From NCBI GenBank assembly GCA_030634715.1, contig DAOWAG010000014.1:1-12526 (forward strand): a stretch of 12,526 bases of DNA, in the 5' to 3' direction. Each line of letters begins with the position of its first letter. The stretch's first letter is position 1. A program made the position numbers and the translations under genes. Source of the stretch: Candidatus Aegiribacteria sp. (GTDB taxonomy: Bacteria > Fermentibacterota > Fermentibacteria > Fermentibacterales > Fermentibacteraceae). Positions 5,926 through 12,526 of this stretch are shown here, piece by piece. The notes under the pieces are model-generated. The model was not told where the DNA came from, ran no database searches, and saw only the letters and a program-made list of their open reading frames with translations.

Positions 5926-6705
5926 TCAGTTTTGACTACTGGCAACATATAGCAGGATAGAGGCGGAAACCGCTGCGTTGAGGGATTCAACCCCCTCTTT
6001 TATAGGTATTCCGACAGTACCGTCCAGAAGTTCTCGAACATTTTCCGAGATTCCATGAGCTTCCGAGCCGATTACTATGCCGGTGCTTCCAGTTGAGGCT
6101 TCGATTTGCTCTATAGAGCCGCCGGAAGCTTCAGCTCCCAGAAATGTGCAGTTATCAGAGTTCTGCTGCATGAATGACGGAAGATCAATGTCATACATTA
6201 GATGTACTTTCACATTAGCTCCAGCTGATCCGCGAGTAACCTTGGGCGTGAAGGGAAAGCAGCAGCCTTCGCTCATAATCACACCGCTTCAGCCGAATGC
6301 GACAGCCGATCTAATAATAGTACCGATATTCCCAGGGTCGGATATTCTGTCCAGCAGAAGAAAAGTGTCTTTCGGCTTCAGTTCGATTTCCTTCATTTCA
6401 GGCAATGCGCAGACTGCAATGATTCCCTGGGAGTGCGTTGTGTCCGATATTTCCGAAAAGAGTTTTGGAAGTATTTCCAGAACATCAATGCCTGCTTCAG
6501 ATGCATCATTTGCTACAGCTCTGGAGGCAGAAGTGGCTTCTGCCGAGAGGATGAGCCATTTCGGTTCGTTATTCTTGAGATAATCGGTAACGAACCGTGA
6601 ACCTTCCAAAAGAAAAGCTCCGTGTTTCATTATGTATGATCTGGAGTGCAGACTTCTTGATATTTTCAATCGATTGTTCGAACTGCCGGTAATTTTTAAA
6701 TACAT
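5926..6705 (-). pseudogene. SpoU/TrmH-family RNA 2'-O-ribose methyltransferase interrupted by an in-frame TGA
   Basis: Read through one TGA (6291-6289), a single frame gives 259 residues, the usual length for this SAM-dependent rRNA/tRNA 2'-O-methyltransferase family. Residues 1-100 match the substrate-binding domain (SNNRLKISRSL, then FLLEGSRFV at 31-39). The trefoil-knot SPOUT catalytic domain follows: motif 1 DPGNIGTIIRSA (123-134) with Asn126 and Arg132, motif 2 VIGSEAHGIS (about 211-220), and motif 3 IPI...SLNAAVSASILLY (about 233-253). The stop falls at residue 139, directly after AFG of motif 1 and before SGVIMSEG, a position that varies in the family. No base is lost or gained. A GTG at 6282-6280 could restart translation but would yield only part of the knot. 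The gene lies 32 bp after the epimerase stop, last in the operon. It could be a nonsense mutation, sequencing error or recoded codon. Which RNA it would modify is unknown. Confidence 0.85.
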
Positions 6706-6737
6706 CCTGCTCTGTTTCAGTTAAATAGTACCTGTCA

Positions 6738-7706
6738 CTATTCATTAAGGATGTTTCTGATGATTGCTTCTATATCAGCTTTCGGGGAAGAACCCGTTAA
6801 AGACTGCAGAAGGGAAACATCCGGAGCTCTTCGCCTCATATCCTCGAAGTCATCAGGATACGCTTCTTCATATGGGATGAATCTGATTTCCGAATTAGAA
6901 TCGGCTATTTCTCTTACTTTCTTCGCAAGATCACCAATTGAGATCTCCTGAACTGAACCGATATTGACTACTCTGCCGATAGCAGCAGGATTCTCCACAA
7001 GCGCGAATATCGCATCGACGACTTCATTAACAAGGCTGAAGCACCTCGTCTGTTTTCCATCACCGAAAACTGTAATTGGCTTCCCGGAAAGAGCCTGCTC
7101 AATGAACCTCGGAAGAACCATTCCGTACCTTCCGGACTGCCGGGGACCGACCGTATTGAAAAGCCTTCCGATGATTACTGGAAGCCCCTTATCCTTCCAG
7201 TAGGCCAGAGCGAGGAATTCGTCTATCGCTTTTGAACAGGCGTAGCTCCACCTGCTCCTGCTGGTTGCGCCGAGGACTATGTCACCATCCTCACGAAAAG
7301 GTATCTTCTCACTTTTACCGTATACTTCGGAAGTTGACGCTATGAAGACTGGTGTTCCGTCTCCGCTGGCGGCCAATAAAATATTTTCTGTTCCCTTTAC
7401 ATTCGTCTCAATCGTTTCAACCGGTCGTTGTATAATGTTTTCCACCCCAACAGCAGCAGCCAGATGTATGACCTTGCTGCACTGGTGTACCAGTCCGCGA
7501 GTAAGTGATTCGTCAAGAACGGATCCTACAATGAATCTGAATGACGGATTGTCTGAACATCCATCAAGATTTGAAAGGCTTCCTGTAGACAGATCGTCCA
7601 GAACCAGAACACTGTTTCCCTTCGACAACAGGAATTCACTAAGATGTGAACCTATGAATCCTGCTCCGCCCGTTACTAGGTAATCGTATCTGCGAGGTCC
7701 TGGCAT
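6738..7706 (-). CDS. NAD-dependent nucleotide-sugar epimerase/dehydratase (extended SDR)
   Basis: The 322-residue product is an extended short-chain dehydrogenase of the UDP-glucose 4-epimerase/UDP-glucuronate decarboxylase group. The Rossmann NAD site is TGGAGFIGSH (12-21), with acidic Asp37-Asp38 after strand 2, favouring NAD over NADP. The active site is Ser/Thr in ASTSEVYG (123-130) with Tyr155-x3-Lys159. GRLFNTVGPRQ (180-190) and FGDGKQTRCFS (214-224) are the nucleotide-sugar binding segments typical of this group. Length fits the family. An AGGGAGGAA ribosome-binding site (7720-7712) overlaps the stop of mmdB, and the gap is only 13 nt, so it is likely co-transcribed with the decarboxylase. 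Its expected role is making a sugar nucleotide for envelope polysaccharide in the cytoplasm. That is not obviously linked to propionate metabolism. Exact substrate cannot be told. Confidence 0.87.
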   Translation of the reverse strand: MPGPRRYDYLVTGGAGFIGSHLSEFLLSKGNSVLVLDDLSTGSLSNLDGCSDNPSFRFIVGSVLDESLTRGLVHQCSKVIHLAAAVGVENIIQRPVETIETNVKGTENILLAASGDGTPVFIASTSEVYGKSEKIPFREDGDIVLGATSRSRWSYACSKAIDEFLALAYWKDKGLPVIIGRLFNTVGPRQSGRYGMVLPRFIEQALSGKPITVFGDGKQTRCFSLVNEVVDAIFALVENPAAIGRVVNIGSVQEISIGDLAKKVREIADSNSEIRFIPYEEAYPDDFEDMRRRAPDVSLLQSLTGSSPKADIEAIIRNILNE

Positions 7707-7719
7707 ACTTATTCCTCCC

Positions 7720-8928
7720 TTAATGCGGAACGATACTCAGAAGCACGCCCGCGGCTATCGCGCTTCCGATAACTCCTGCAACATTAGGTGCCATAGCGTG
7801 CATCAGAAGATGGTTCCTGGGGTCATACTTTCTACCCTCTATCTCAACAACCCTCGCGGAATCCGGAACCGCTGACACTCCCGCAGCACCTATAAGGGGG
7901 TTGATTTTATTGTCACCTTTCAGGAAAATATTCATGAACTTCGCGAAGAGAACACCTCCTGCGGTCGCAATCGCGAAACTGATGGCTCCCAGTACAAATA
8001 TCTTCAGAGAATCGAAGGTAAGGAAGTACATCGCCTGTGTGCTGGTGCCGACGGCAAACCCAAGTAGAATAACAACAATGTTGTTAAGTGACCCCTGAGC
8101 GCTTTTTGCCAACCTGTCTGTAACTCCGCTCTCTTTAAGCAGATTCCCGAAGAACAGCATTCCAAGCAGAGCGATGGCACCCGGCGCGATAAAGGAAGTT
8201 ATCAGGAAAGCAATGATCGGGAACAGTATCTTCTCCGTTTTTGAAACATGTCGAACAGGCTTCATCTTGCGCCTGCGTTCTTCATCAGTTGTCAGAAGGC
8301 GCATTATCGGAGGTTGTATTACAGGCACCAGCCCCATATAGGAATATGCTGCAATCGCTATTGCCCCGAGTAAAGTGGGTGACATCTGGCTCGCGACGAA
8401 AATCGCGGTGGGACCGTCTGCGCCTCCAATAATTCCGATCGATGCTGCTTCCTGTAAATTAAAGCCCAGCAGAAGAGACCCAATCAGTGTGATGAATATC
8501 CCTATCTGTGCAGCAGCTCCAAGCAGGAGCAATTTAGGGTTGGAGAGAAGAGCGCTGAAATCAGTCATCGCACCTATTCCAAGAAAGATCAATGGAGGAA
8601 ATAGACCGCTTTTCACACCCATATAGAAAAGACTGAACACTGAGTGCTGGCCGCCAAGAACATCCTGGTAGCCGATTGGCATAAGTTCAGGGTTATATGG
8701 AATGTTACCCGCGATGATCCCGAATCCAATGGGAACCAGCAGCAGCGGCTCGTAGTCCTTCTTGATGGCAAGATAAATCATCACAAGGCCAATGACGATC
8801 ATTACTATGTTCCCGATCTCCGCTCTTCCAAAACCCGTATCGTCGAGATACGCAAGCAGATCAAGTCGCTGACCGTCACCCTGAAGAGCACCTGTAATCC
8901 ACATAAGGAGCCGTGAAGAAAAGGACAT
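7720..8928 (-). CDS. mmdB: Methylmalonyl-CoA decarboxylase beta subunit (Na+ pump)
   Basis: The 402-residue, strongly hydrophobic protein matches the OadB/MmdB/GcdB family, which decarboxylates carboxybiotin in the membrane and moves Na+ outward. Key residues that I align by spacing with the Klebsiella oxaloacetate decarboxylase beta subunit are all present. These are Asp171 in GGADGPTAIF (168-177; D203), Tyr197 (Y229), and Asn343, Gly347, Ser352 and Arg359 in NPLIGAAGVSAVPDSAR (N373, G377, S382, R389). The end HAMAPNVAGVIGSAIAAGVLL is also typical. About nine membrane segments are expected. The start, with GGGAG at 8940-8936, lies 3 nt after mmdC. The family alone does not separate oxaloacetate, glutaconyl-CoA and methylmalonyl-CoA pumps. 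The neighbouring mce, meaB and the alpha subunit type point to methylmalonyl-CoA. Confidence 0.93.
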   Translation of the reverse strand: MSFSSRLLMWITGALQGDGQRLDLLAYLDDTGFGRAEIGNIVMIVIGLVMIYLAIKKDYEPLLLVPIGFGIIAGNIPYNPELMPIGYQDVLGGQHSVFSLFYMGVKSGLFPPLIFLGIGAMTDFSALLSNPKLLLLGAAAQIGIFITLIGSLLLGFNLQEAASIGIIGGADGPTAIFVASQMSPTLLGAIAIAAYSYMGLVPVIQPPIMRLLTTDEERRRKMKPVRHVSKTEKILFPIIAFLITSFIAPGAIALLGMLFFGNLLKESGVTDRLAKSAQGSLNNIVVILLGFAVGTSTQAMYFLTFDSLKIFVLGAISFAIATAGGVLFAKFMNIFLKGDNKINPLIGAAGVSAVPDSARVVEIEGRKYDPRNHLLMHAMAPNVAGVIGSAIAAGVLLSIVPH

Positions 8929-8931
8929 CCG

Positions 8932-9372
8932 TCAGCTCCCGATTTTCATTATTAAGGCGTTCTCCAGAATGTTATCTCCGTCGGAAACAAGTATTTCCTG
9001 AACCGTTCCTGTTATGGGAGATTCGATCTCATTCTCCATTTTCATGGCTTCCATGATAGCAACAGGCTGTCCGCCTGAGACCTTATCTCCTTCTTTGACA
9101 AGAAGTTTCAGTATCAATCCAGGAAGCGGAGACAGAACATCTCCTTTTGGCAGAACTGATCCGGGTGCTGAGGTTCTGTTCGGAACTTCAGCAACATTCA
9201 TGACTTCATGTTTTCTCTTAATGACAGGTGTTTTGGATACTCTTCGCATCGGTGTTTCTACGCTGACCTGATAAGTTTTTCCATCAAGAACAACATCGAC
9301 CTTATCATCGACTATTCTGCCGATGTCCACTGAATAAGTTGTTCCGTCAATTGTTATCTTGTATTCACGCAT
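8932..9372 (-). CDS. mmdC: Methylmalonyl-CoA decarboxylase gamma subunit, biotin carrier protein
   Basis: The 146-residue protein carries the biotin that shuttles CO2 from the alpha to the beta subunit. The C-terminal biotinyl domain (about 75-146) has the canonical EAMKM (108-112), with Lys111 as the biotinylation site. It is flanked by SPLPGLILKLLVKEGDKV and ESPITGTVQEILVSDGD, the two half-sandwich repeats. The N-terminal 40 residues (KITIDGTTYSVDIG, then VVLDGKTYQVSV) form a small beta domain seen in decarboxylase carrier subunits. The linker (about 41-75) is Pro/Ala/Ser and Lys/Arg-rich, though shorter than the long Pro/Ala linkers in some homologs. Its start codon overlaps the end of mmdD by 8 bp (ATGCGTGA), which implies translational coupling. 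An acetyl-CoA carboxylase BCCP is unlikely given the neighbours. Confidence 0.93.
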   Translation of the reverse strand: MREYKITIDGTTYSVDIGRIVDDKVDVVLDGKTYQVSVETPMRRVSKTPVIKRKHEVMNVAEVPNRTSAPGSVLPKGDVLSPLPGLILKLLVKEGDKVSGGQPVAIMEAMKMENEIESPITGTVQEILVSDGDNILENALIMKIGS

Positions 9373-9784
9373 CTTCTCGGCTCCTGTTCCACACCGATCC
9401 GGTTTTCTGGAGCTGTTCTGCTTTGCCGGCTAATCTCCAGGGAGAGTAAGGTTTTTCGTGAGTTTCCCATGTAAGTTTCATGTTCTCAATCTGATCAAGG
9501 AAACAGAAGTGAGCATGAATTGCAGCGGATACCGCGGTGATTTCATGAGCAGATAGGCGTCGGATAGCTTTCCCCCCGGAATTTTCTGACCTTTCTGTCT
9601 TATTTCTTAATCCAAAACCATTTTTAACCCATTTCTCCAGAGCAGGCAGAAAAAAGGAGAGGCAGACAAGACCTATAAAGACAGTCAGCATGCCGACAAT
9701 GGCAATTCCAAACCCTCCATGAATATTTTCAGCGGTCGATTGGCCCTGTACAATTCTCAGTAGAGTCGTCGCTGCATAAATCAT
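9365..9784 (-). CDS. mmdD: Decarboxylase sodium pump delta subunit (OadG family)
   Basis: The 139-residue protein fits the OadG/MmdD family: one N-terminal membrane helix (about 23-48, [19 protein letters not shown]) followed by a soluble tail. The tail has a helix with the family-typical [13 protein letters not shown] (80-92) and an end containing [13 protein letters not shown] (113-125), as in longer members. The subunit anchors the carboxyltransferase and stabilises the complex at the inner membrane. It is encoded between alpha and gamma, as in Propionigenium modestum mmdADCB. The start overlaps the mmdA stop (ATGA at 9784-9781), so it is likely made by coupled translation. This family is poorly conserved, so the call rests on the helix, the tail and position together. 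Confidence 0.88.
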   Translation of the reverse strand: MIYAATTLLRIVQGQSTAENIHGGFGIAIVGMLTVFIGLVCLSFFLPALEKWVKNGFGLRNKTERSENSGGKAIRRLSAHEITAVSAAIHAHFCFLDQIENMKLTWETHEKPYSPWRLAGKAEQLQKTGSVWNRSREDA

Positions 9785-11331
9785 AACGGGATATTCCCAT
9801 GCTTTTTTGGCGGCAGGGTCTGTCGTTTTCCAGCAAGCATTTCCAGAGCTTTGATAACGCGAAATCTTGTATTTGAAGGCATTATCACATCATCAACGTA
9901 ACCTCTCGAAGCAGCATCGTATGGATTGGCGAATCTGGACCTGTATTGATCAACCAGTTCTTTTTTCCTTTGAACGGGGTCATCCGCTTCTTTTATGTCA
10001 TGATGAAAGATAATCTCAACGGCTCCATCAGGGCCCATAACTGCTATTTCAGCAGTTGGCCATGCATAATTGATATCCGCGCCGATATGCTTGGAACTCA
10101 TGACATCGTATGCCCCGCCGTATGCTTTTCTAGTAATAACAGTGATTTTAGGTACTGTCGCTTCCGCATATGCGAATAGAAGTTTTGCGCCGTTTCTGAT
10201 GATCCCGCCGTACTCCTGTGTAGTACCGGGCATGAAACCGGGTACATCCACAAAAGTCAGCAGCGGAATATTGAACGCGTCACAGAATCGCACAAATCGT
10301 GCGGCTTTGATGGAGGCATCATTATCGAGAACCCCTGCAAGGTAGGAAGGCTGATTCGCTATGATTCCAACAGAACGACCGTTCATCCTTGAGAACCCGA
10401 TAATAATATTCGGGGCGAACATTCTCTGTATCTCAAAGAATTCTTCATTATCTACAACAGCTTCAATTAGTTTTCGCATCTCATATGGCTTGTTCGGATT
10501 GTCAGGAATGTATTCGTCCAGCCACATTTCCTGTCTGTCAACAGGGTCATTGCATATCACTCTGATAGGATCTTCCATGTTGTTCTGAGGTATGTAGCTG
10601 ATCAGCTTCCGAATAAGAAGAAGGGCTTCCTCCTCGTCCTCACAGGCAATACTGCAGACACCGCTGCGCTTACTATGAACCAAGGGTCCTCCGAGCTGCT
10701 CCTTGGTTACATCTTCACCAGTTACCGTTTTTACAACATTGGGGCCGGTTACAAACATGTAGCTTATGCCCTTCACCATGATGGTGAAATCCGTAATGGA
10801 TGGACTGTATACAGCACCTCCGGCGCAGGGGCCAAGAATTGCGGATATCTGCGGTATGACCCCGGAATAGAGAACATTCTTGAGAAATATCTTCCCGTAA
10901 CCGGCAAGGCTTTCAATACCCTCCTGAATGCGGGCTCCGCCTGAATCGTTCAGTCCTATCAGGGGAGCGCCGTTCATAGCGGCCATGTCCATGATTTTCA
11001 GGATCTTCTCTGCGAATGTTTCTGAAAGGCTTCCTCCAAGCACTGTAAAATCATGGGAAAAAATATAAACCTGTCTGCCATCTATTGTTCCATAACCGGT
11101 AACCACTCCGTCTCCGGGAATTTTTTTCTTGTCCAGCCCAAAACTTGTGGCTCTGTGCGTGACAAGCATGTCAAATTCCTCAAAACTGTCATGGTCAAGC
11201 AGCAGATCGATTCTTTCCCTTGCAGTCATCTTTCCCTGAGCATGCTGCTTCGCAATCCTTTTCTCTCCTCCACCGGCAAAGGCTTCCTCGCGAAGAGCGC
11301 GGAGTTTGTCTGCTTTCTCAAGAGAACTCAT
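9781..11331 (-). CDS. mmdA: Methylmalonyl-CoA decarboxylase alpha subunit (carboxyltransferase)
   Basis: The 516-residue protein is an acyl-CoA carboxyltransferase of the PccB/MmdA type. It transfers the carboxyl group between methylmalonyl-CoA and biotin. Conserved features are the N-terminal [19 protein letters not shown] (28-46), SGGARIQEG (130-138) and [12 protein letters not shown] (167-178) for the first crotonase-like oxyanion site, and DVPGFMPGT (362-370) and YGGAYDVM (404-411) for the second. [12 protein letters not shown] (423-434) is also typical. Length fits the family. It starts two bases after the mce stop, with a purine-rich GGAAGAGGAAA upstream inside mce. PccB of a biotin-dependent propionyl-CoA carboxylase has the same fold. 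The adjacent mmdD, mmdC and mmdB, and the absence of a biotin carboxylase, make the Na+-pumping decarboxylase the better call. Confidence 0.93.
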   Translation of the reverse strand: MSSLEKADKLRALREEAFAGGGEKRIAKQHAQGKMTARERIDLLLDHDSFEEFDMLVTHRATSFGLDKKKIPGDGVVTGYGTIDGRQVYIFSHDFTVLGGSLSETFAEKILKIMDMAAMNGAPLIGLNDSGGARIQEGIESLAGYGKIFLKNVLYSGVIPQISAILGPCAGGAVYSPSITDFTIMVKGISYMFVTGPNVVKTVTGEDVTKEQLGGPLVHSKRSGVCSIACEDEEEALLLIRKLISYIPQNNMEDPIRVICNDPVDRQEMWLDEYIPDNPNKPYEMRKLIEAVVDNEEFFEIQRMFAPNIIIGFSRMNGRSVGIIANQPSYLAGVLDNDASIKAARFVRFCDAFNIPLLTFVDVPGFMPGTTQEYGGIIRNGAKLLFAYAEATVPKITVITRKAYGGAYDVMSSKHIGADINYAWPTAEIAVMGPDGAVEIIFHHDIKEADDPVQRKKELVDQYRSRFANPYDAASRGYVDDVIMPSNTRFRVIKALEMLAGKRQTLPPKKHGNIPL

Positions 11332-11333
11332 TA

Positions 11334-11756
11334 TCAGTTTTCCTCTTCCGCTTGTGCATGTTCACACAATTCTGTGAGTACTCTTCCGCTGTCGGAAGGA
11401 TGTACAAAGGCTATTTTAGAACCTCCGGCTCCAACTCTGGGAGTCGTGTCAATCATTCTGATTCCTTTTTCGATGAATGATTCAATTTCAGCAGCGGCAC
11501 TGTCAACCGCATATGCGATATGGTGCATTCCCTGGCCTCTCTTCTCGATCGCCTTTGCAATAGGGCTTTCAGGTGATGTCGGTTCAAGAAGCTCTATTCG
11601 GGAATCGCCTATAGCAAACATCGCTACCCGAACTTTTTGCGAAGGCACTTCTTCGATTCCGAGAAATTCAAGTTTGAGAATATCTCTGTAGAACGGAATC
11701 GAATTTTCAAGACTCTCAACAGCAATTCCGATATGATCAATCCTGCTTACTGCCAT
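11334..11756 (-). CDS. mce: Methylmalonyl-CoA epimerase
   Basis: The 140-residue protein is a VOC-superfamily metalloenzyme that interconverts (R)- and (S)-methylmalonyl-CoA, linking the B12 mutase to the decarboxylase. It has the two beta-alpha-beta-beta-beta repeats. Likely metal ligands are His8 (RIDHIGIAV), Glu55 (SRIELLEP), His79 (GMHHIAYAV) and Glu129 (VLTELCEH). [17 protein letters not shown] near the end is typical. I chose the ATG at 11756-11754, 4 nt after the meaB stop with AGGAG upstream. A longer in-frame start at 11804 would add 16 unconserved residues that overlap meaB. Family length (about 130-150) agrees. Alternative VOC functions are unlikely in this context. Confidence 0.93.
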   Translation of the reverse strand: MAVSRIDHIGIAVESLENSIPFYRDILKLEFLGIEEVPSQKVRVAMFAIGDSRIELLEPTSPESPIAKAIEKRGQGMHHIAYAVDSAAAEIESFIEKGIRMIDTTPRVGAGGSKIAFVHPSDSGRVLTELCEHAQAEEEN

Positions 11757-11760
11757 TATC

Positions 11761-12526
11761 CTACTCCTGTGTCCCTTCAAGAAATTCGCTGAACATCTCC
11801 CCAATCATATATGGTGTGGTTTCACCGGAGAGTACCGATTCAATTGCTCCATTAATACTGCCATATTTCTCCGAAATGAGCTTTTCCGCCAGCTCAGATC
11901 CTTTTTCCCTGATAATCCCGTTCAAAATAAGAGTTGTTCTTCGTTTCAAATTATCCATGCAGTCGATATCAGATGAAAGCAGACTGTCAACGGTTCTGGT
12001 CAGGTTATCGATTCCTTCTCCAGTCTTTGCAGAACATCTGATAACAGGTGGCCTTGCGGCCTGATCATCCACGAATTCAAGACTGTTATTAACCGCTGCT
12101 TCCAGCTGTTCTATACCGGTTCTGTCGGCTTTATTCAGTACGATTACATCGGCAATTTCCATAATACCGGCCTTCATGGTCTGAACTTCATCACCAAGAC
12201 CGGGCACAAGTACAAGCAGAGTAATATCCGCAAGAGAAGCTACTTCTACTTCAGCCTGACCAACTCCAACCGTCTCGATCAGTACGGGATCATATGATGC
12301 TGCGATTAGTATTTCAAGAGCATCCCTTGTTGCTCCGGAAAGACCTCCAAGATGTCCCCGGCTGCCCATGCTTCTGATAAAAACTCCCGGATCTGAGGCA
12401 TGGGTCTGCATCCTTACTCTGTCCCCCAGCAGTGCTCCACCGGAAAAAGGTGACGAAGGATCAACTGCTATCACCCCTACATTTCTGTCGAGTTTTCTCC
12501 AGTAATCGATGAGCAGGCTCACGAGA
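11761..12526 (-). CDS. meaB: MeaB/ArgK-type G-protein chaperone of methylmalonyl-CoA mutase, 5'-truncated
   Basis: The frame is open from the window edge to TAG at 11763-11761, giving 254 C-terminal residues. About 60-80 N-terminal residues, including the P-loop, lie beyond the window. The GTG at 12522 is an internal valine, not a start. Motifs in fragment numbering are VDPSSPFSGGALLGDRVRM (21-39), ETVGVGQAEVEV (84-95, switch II), VLNKAD (129-134, guanine base) and SAKTGEG (165-171). MeaB binds the B12-dependent methylmalonyl-CoA mutase and gates cofactor loading and release using GTP. Older annotations call this family LAO/AO transport ATPase (ArgK), which is not supported by the setting here. 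The mutase gene is expected just upstream, outside the window. Confidence 0.93.
   Translation of the reverse strand, partial: LVSLLIDYWRKLDRNVGVIAVDPSSPFSGGALLGDRVRMQTHASDPGVFIRSMGSRGHLGGLSGATRDALEILIAASYDPVLIETVGVGQAEVEVASLADITLLVLVPGLGDEVQTMKAGIMEIADVIVLNKADRTGIEQLEAAVNNSLEFVDDQAARPPVIRCSAKTGEGIDNLTRTVDSLLSSDIDCMDNLKRRTTLILNGIIREKGSELAEKLISEKYGSINGAIESVLSGETTPYMIGEMFSEFLEGTQE

Noticed and set aside
6250..6291. SECIS element downstream of the in-frame TGA
   Set aside because: Only a 5-bp stem with a G-U pair and a large loop is visible, too weak to call. Kept as a test in the finding rather than as a feature.
6289..6291. Alternative genetic code in which TGA is an amino acid
   Set aside because: TGA ends at least six other genes in the window at the expected family lengths.

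Overview
The window looks like chromosomal DNA from a Gram-negative, fermentative, anaerobic-type bacterium. Evidence for this is the secreted or lipid-anchored beta-propeller-like proteins, a sodium-pumping decarboxylase and a B12-associated methylmalonyl-CoA module. The set of secreted proteins without recognisable family resembles FCB-type candidate phyla (for example Fermentibacterota), but that placement is a low-confidence guess. TGA is used as a normal stop by many genes here, so the standard bacterial code applies. No rRNA, tRNA, CRISPR array, transposase or prophage gene was seen.

Left part (1-5884) holds loosely spaced genes, mostly on the + strand and apparently singly transcribed. 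A truncated secreted-protein gene (start at 433, - strand) diverges from a secreted propeller-like gene (653-1513). Their shared 219-bp spacer contains a good sigma70-type promoter framed by two dyads. Then come a slipin/stomatin-type SPFH membrane protein (1686-2630), an FMN-dependent nitronate monooxygenase/FabK-like protein with an extra cysteine cluster (2875-3942), a small secreted protein (4187-4492) and a 6-bladed beta-propeller protein with a lipoprotein-like N-terminus (4784-5884). The spacers carry several dyads and hairpins, a 13-bp direct repeat and a possible gene remnant on the - strand.

Right part (5926-12526) is one tightly packed - strand operon. Reading with transcription: meaB (5' end beyond the window), mce, mmdA, mmdD, mmdC, mmdB, an extended-SDR nucleotide-sugar epimerase/dehydratase, and a SpoU/TrmH RNA methyltransferase. 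Genes from meaB to mmdB overlap or are 2-4 nt apart. MeaB protects the B12-dependent methylmalonyl-CoA mutase (presumably encoded upstream, outside the window). Mce interconverts methylmalonyl-CoA epimers. MmdADCB decarboxylates (S)-methylmalonyl-CoA to propionyl-CoA and exports Na+. Together they form the energy-conserving end of the succinate-to-propionate route. The gene order alpha-delta-gamma-beta is the one I recall for Propionigenium modestum mmdADCB.

The most notable oddity is the methyltransferase gene. All family motifs are present in one frame, but a single in-frame TGA (6289-6291) sits just after motif 1. I found no clear previously undescribed system. The best second-look items are this TGA, the hairpin-rich spacer at 4597-4690 with its overlapping antisense reading frame, the palindrome-framed promoter near 493-534, and the cysteine cluster of the FMN enzyme.
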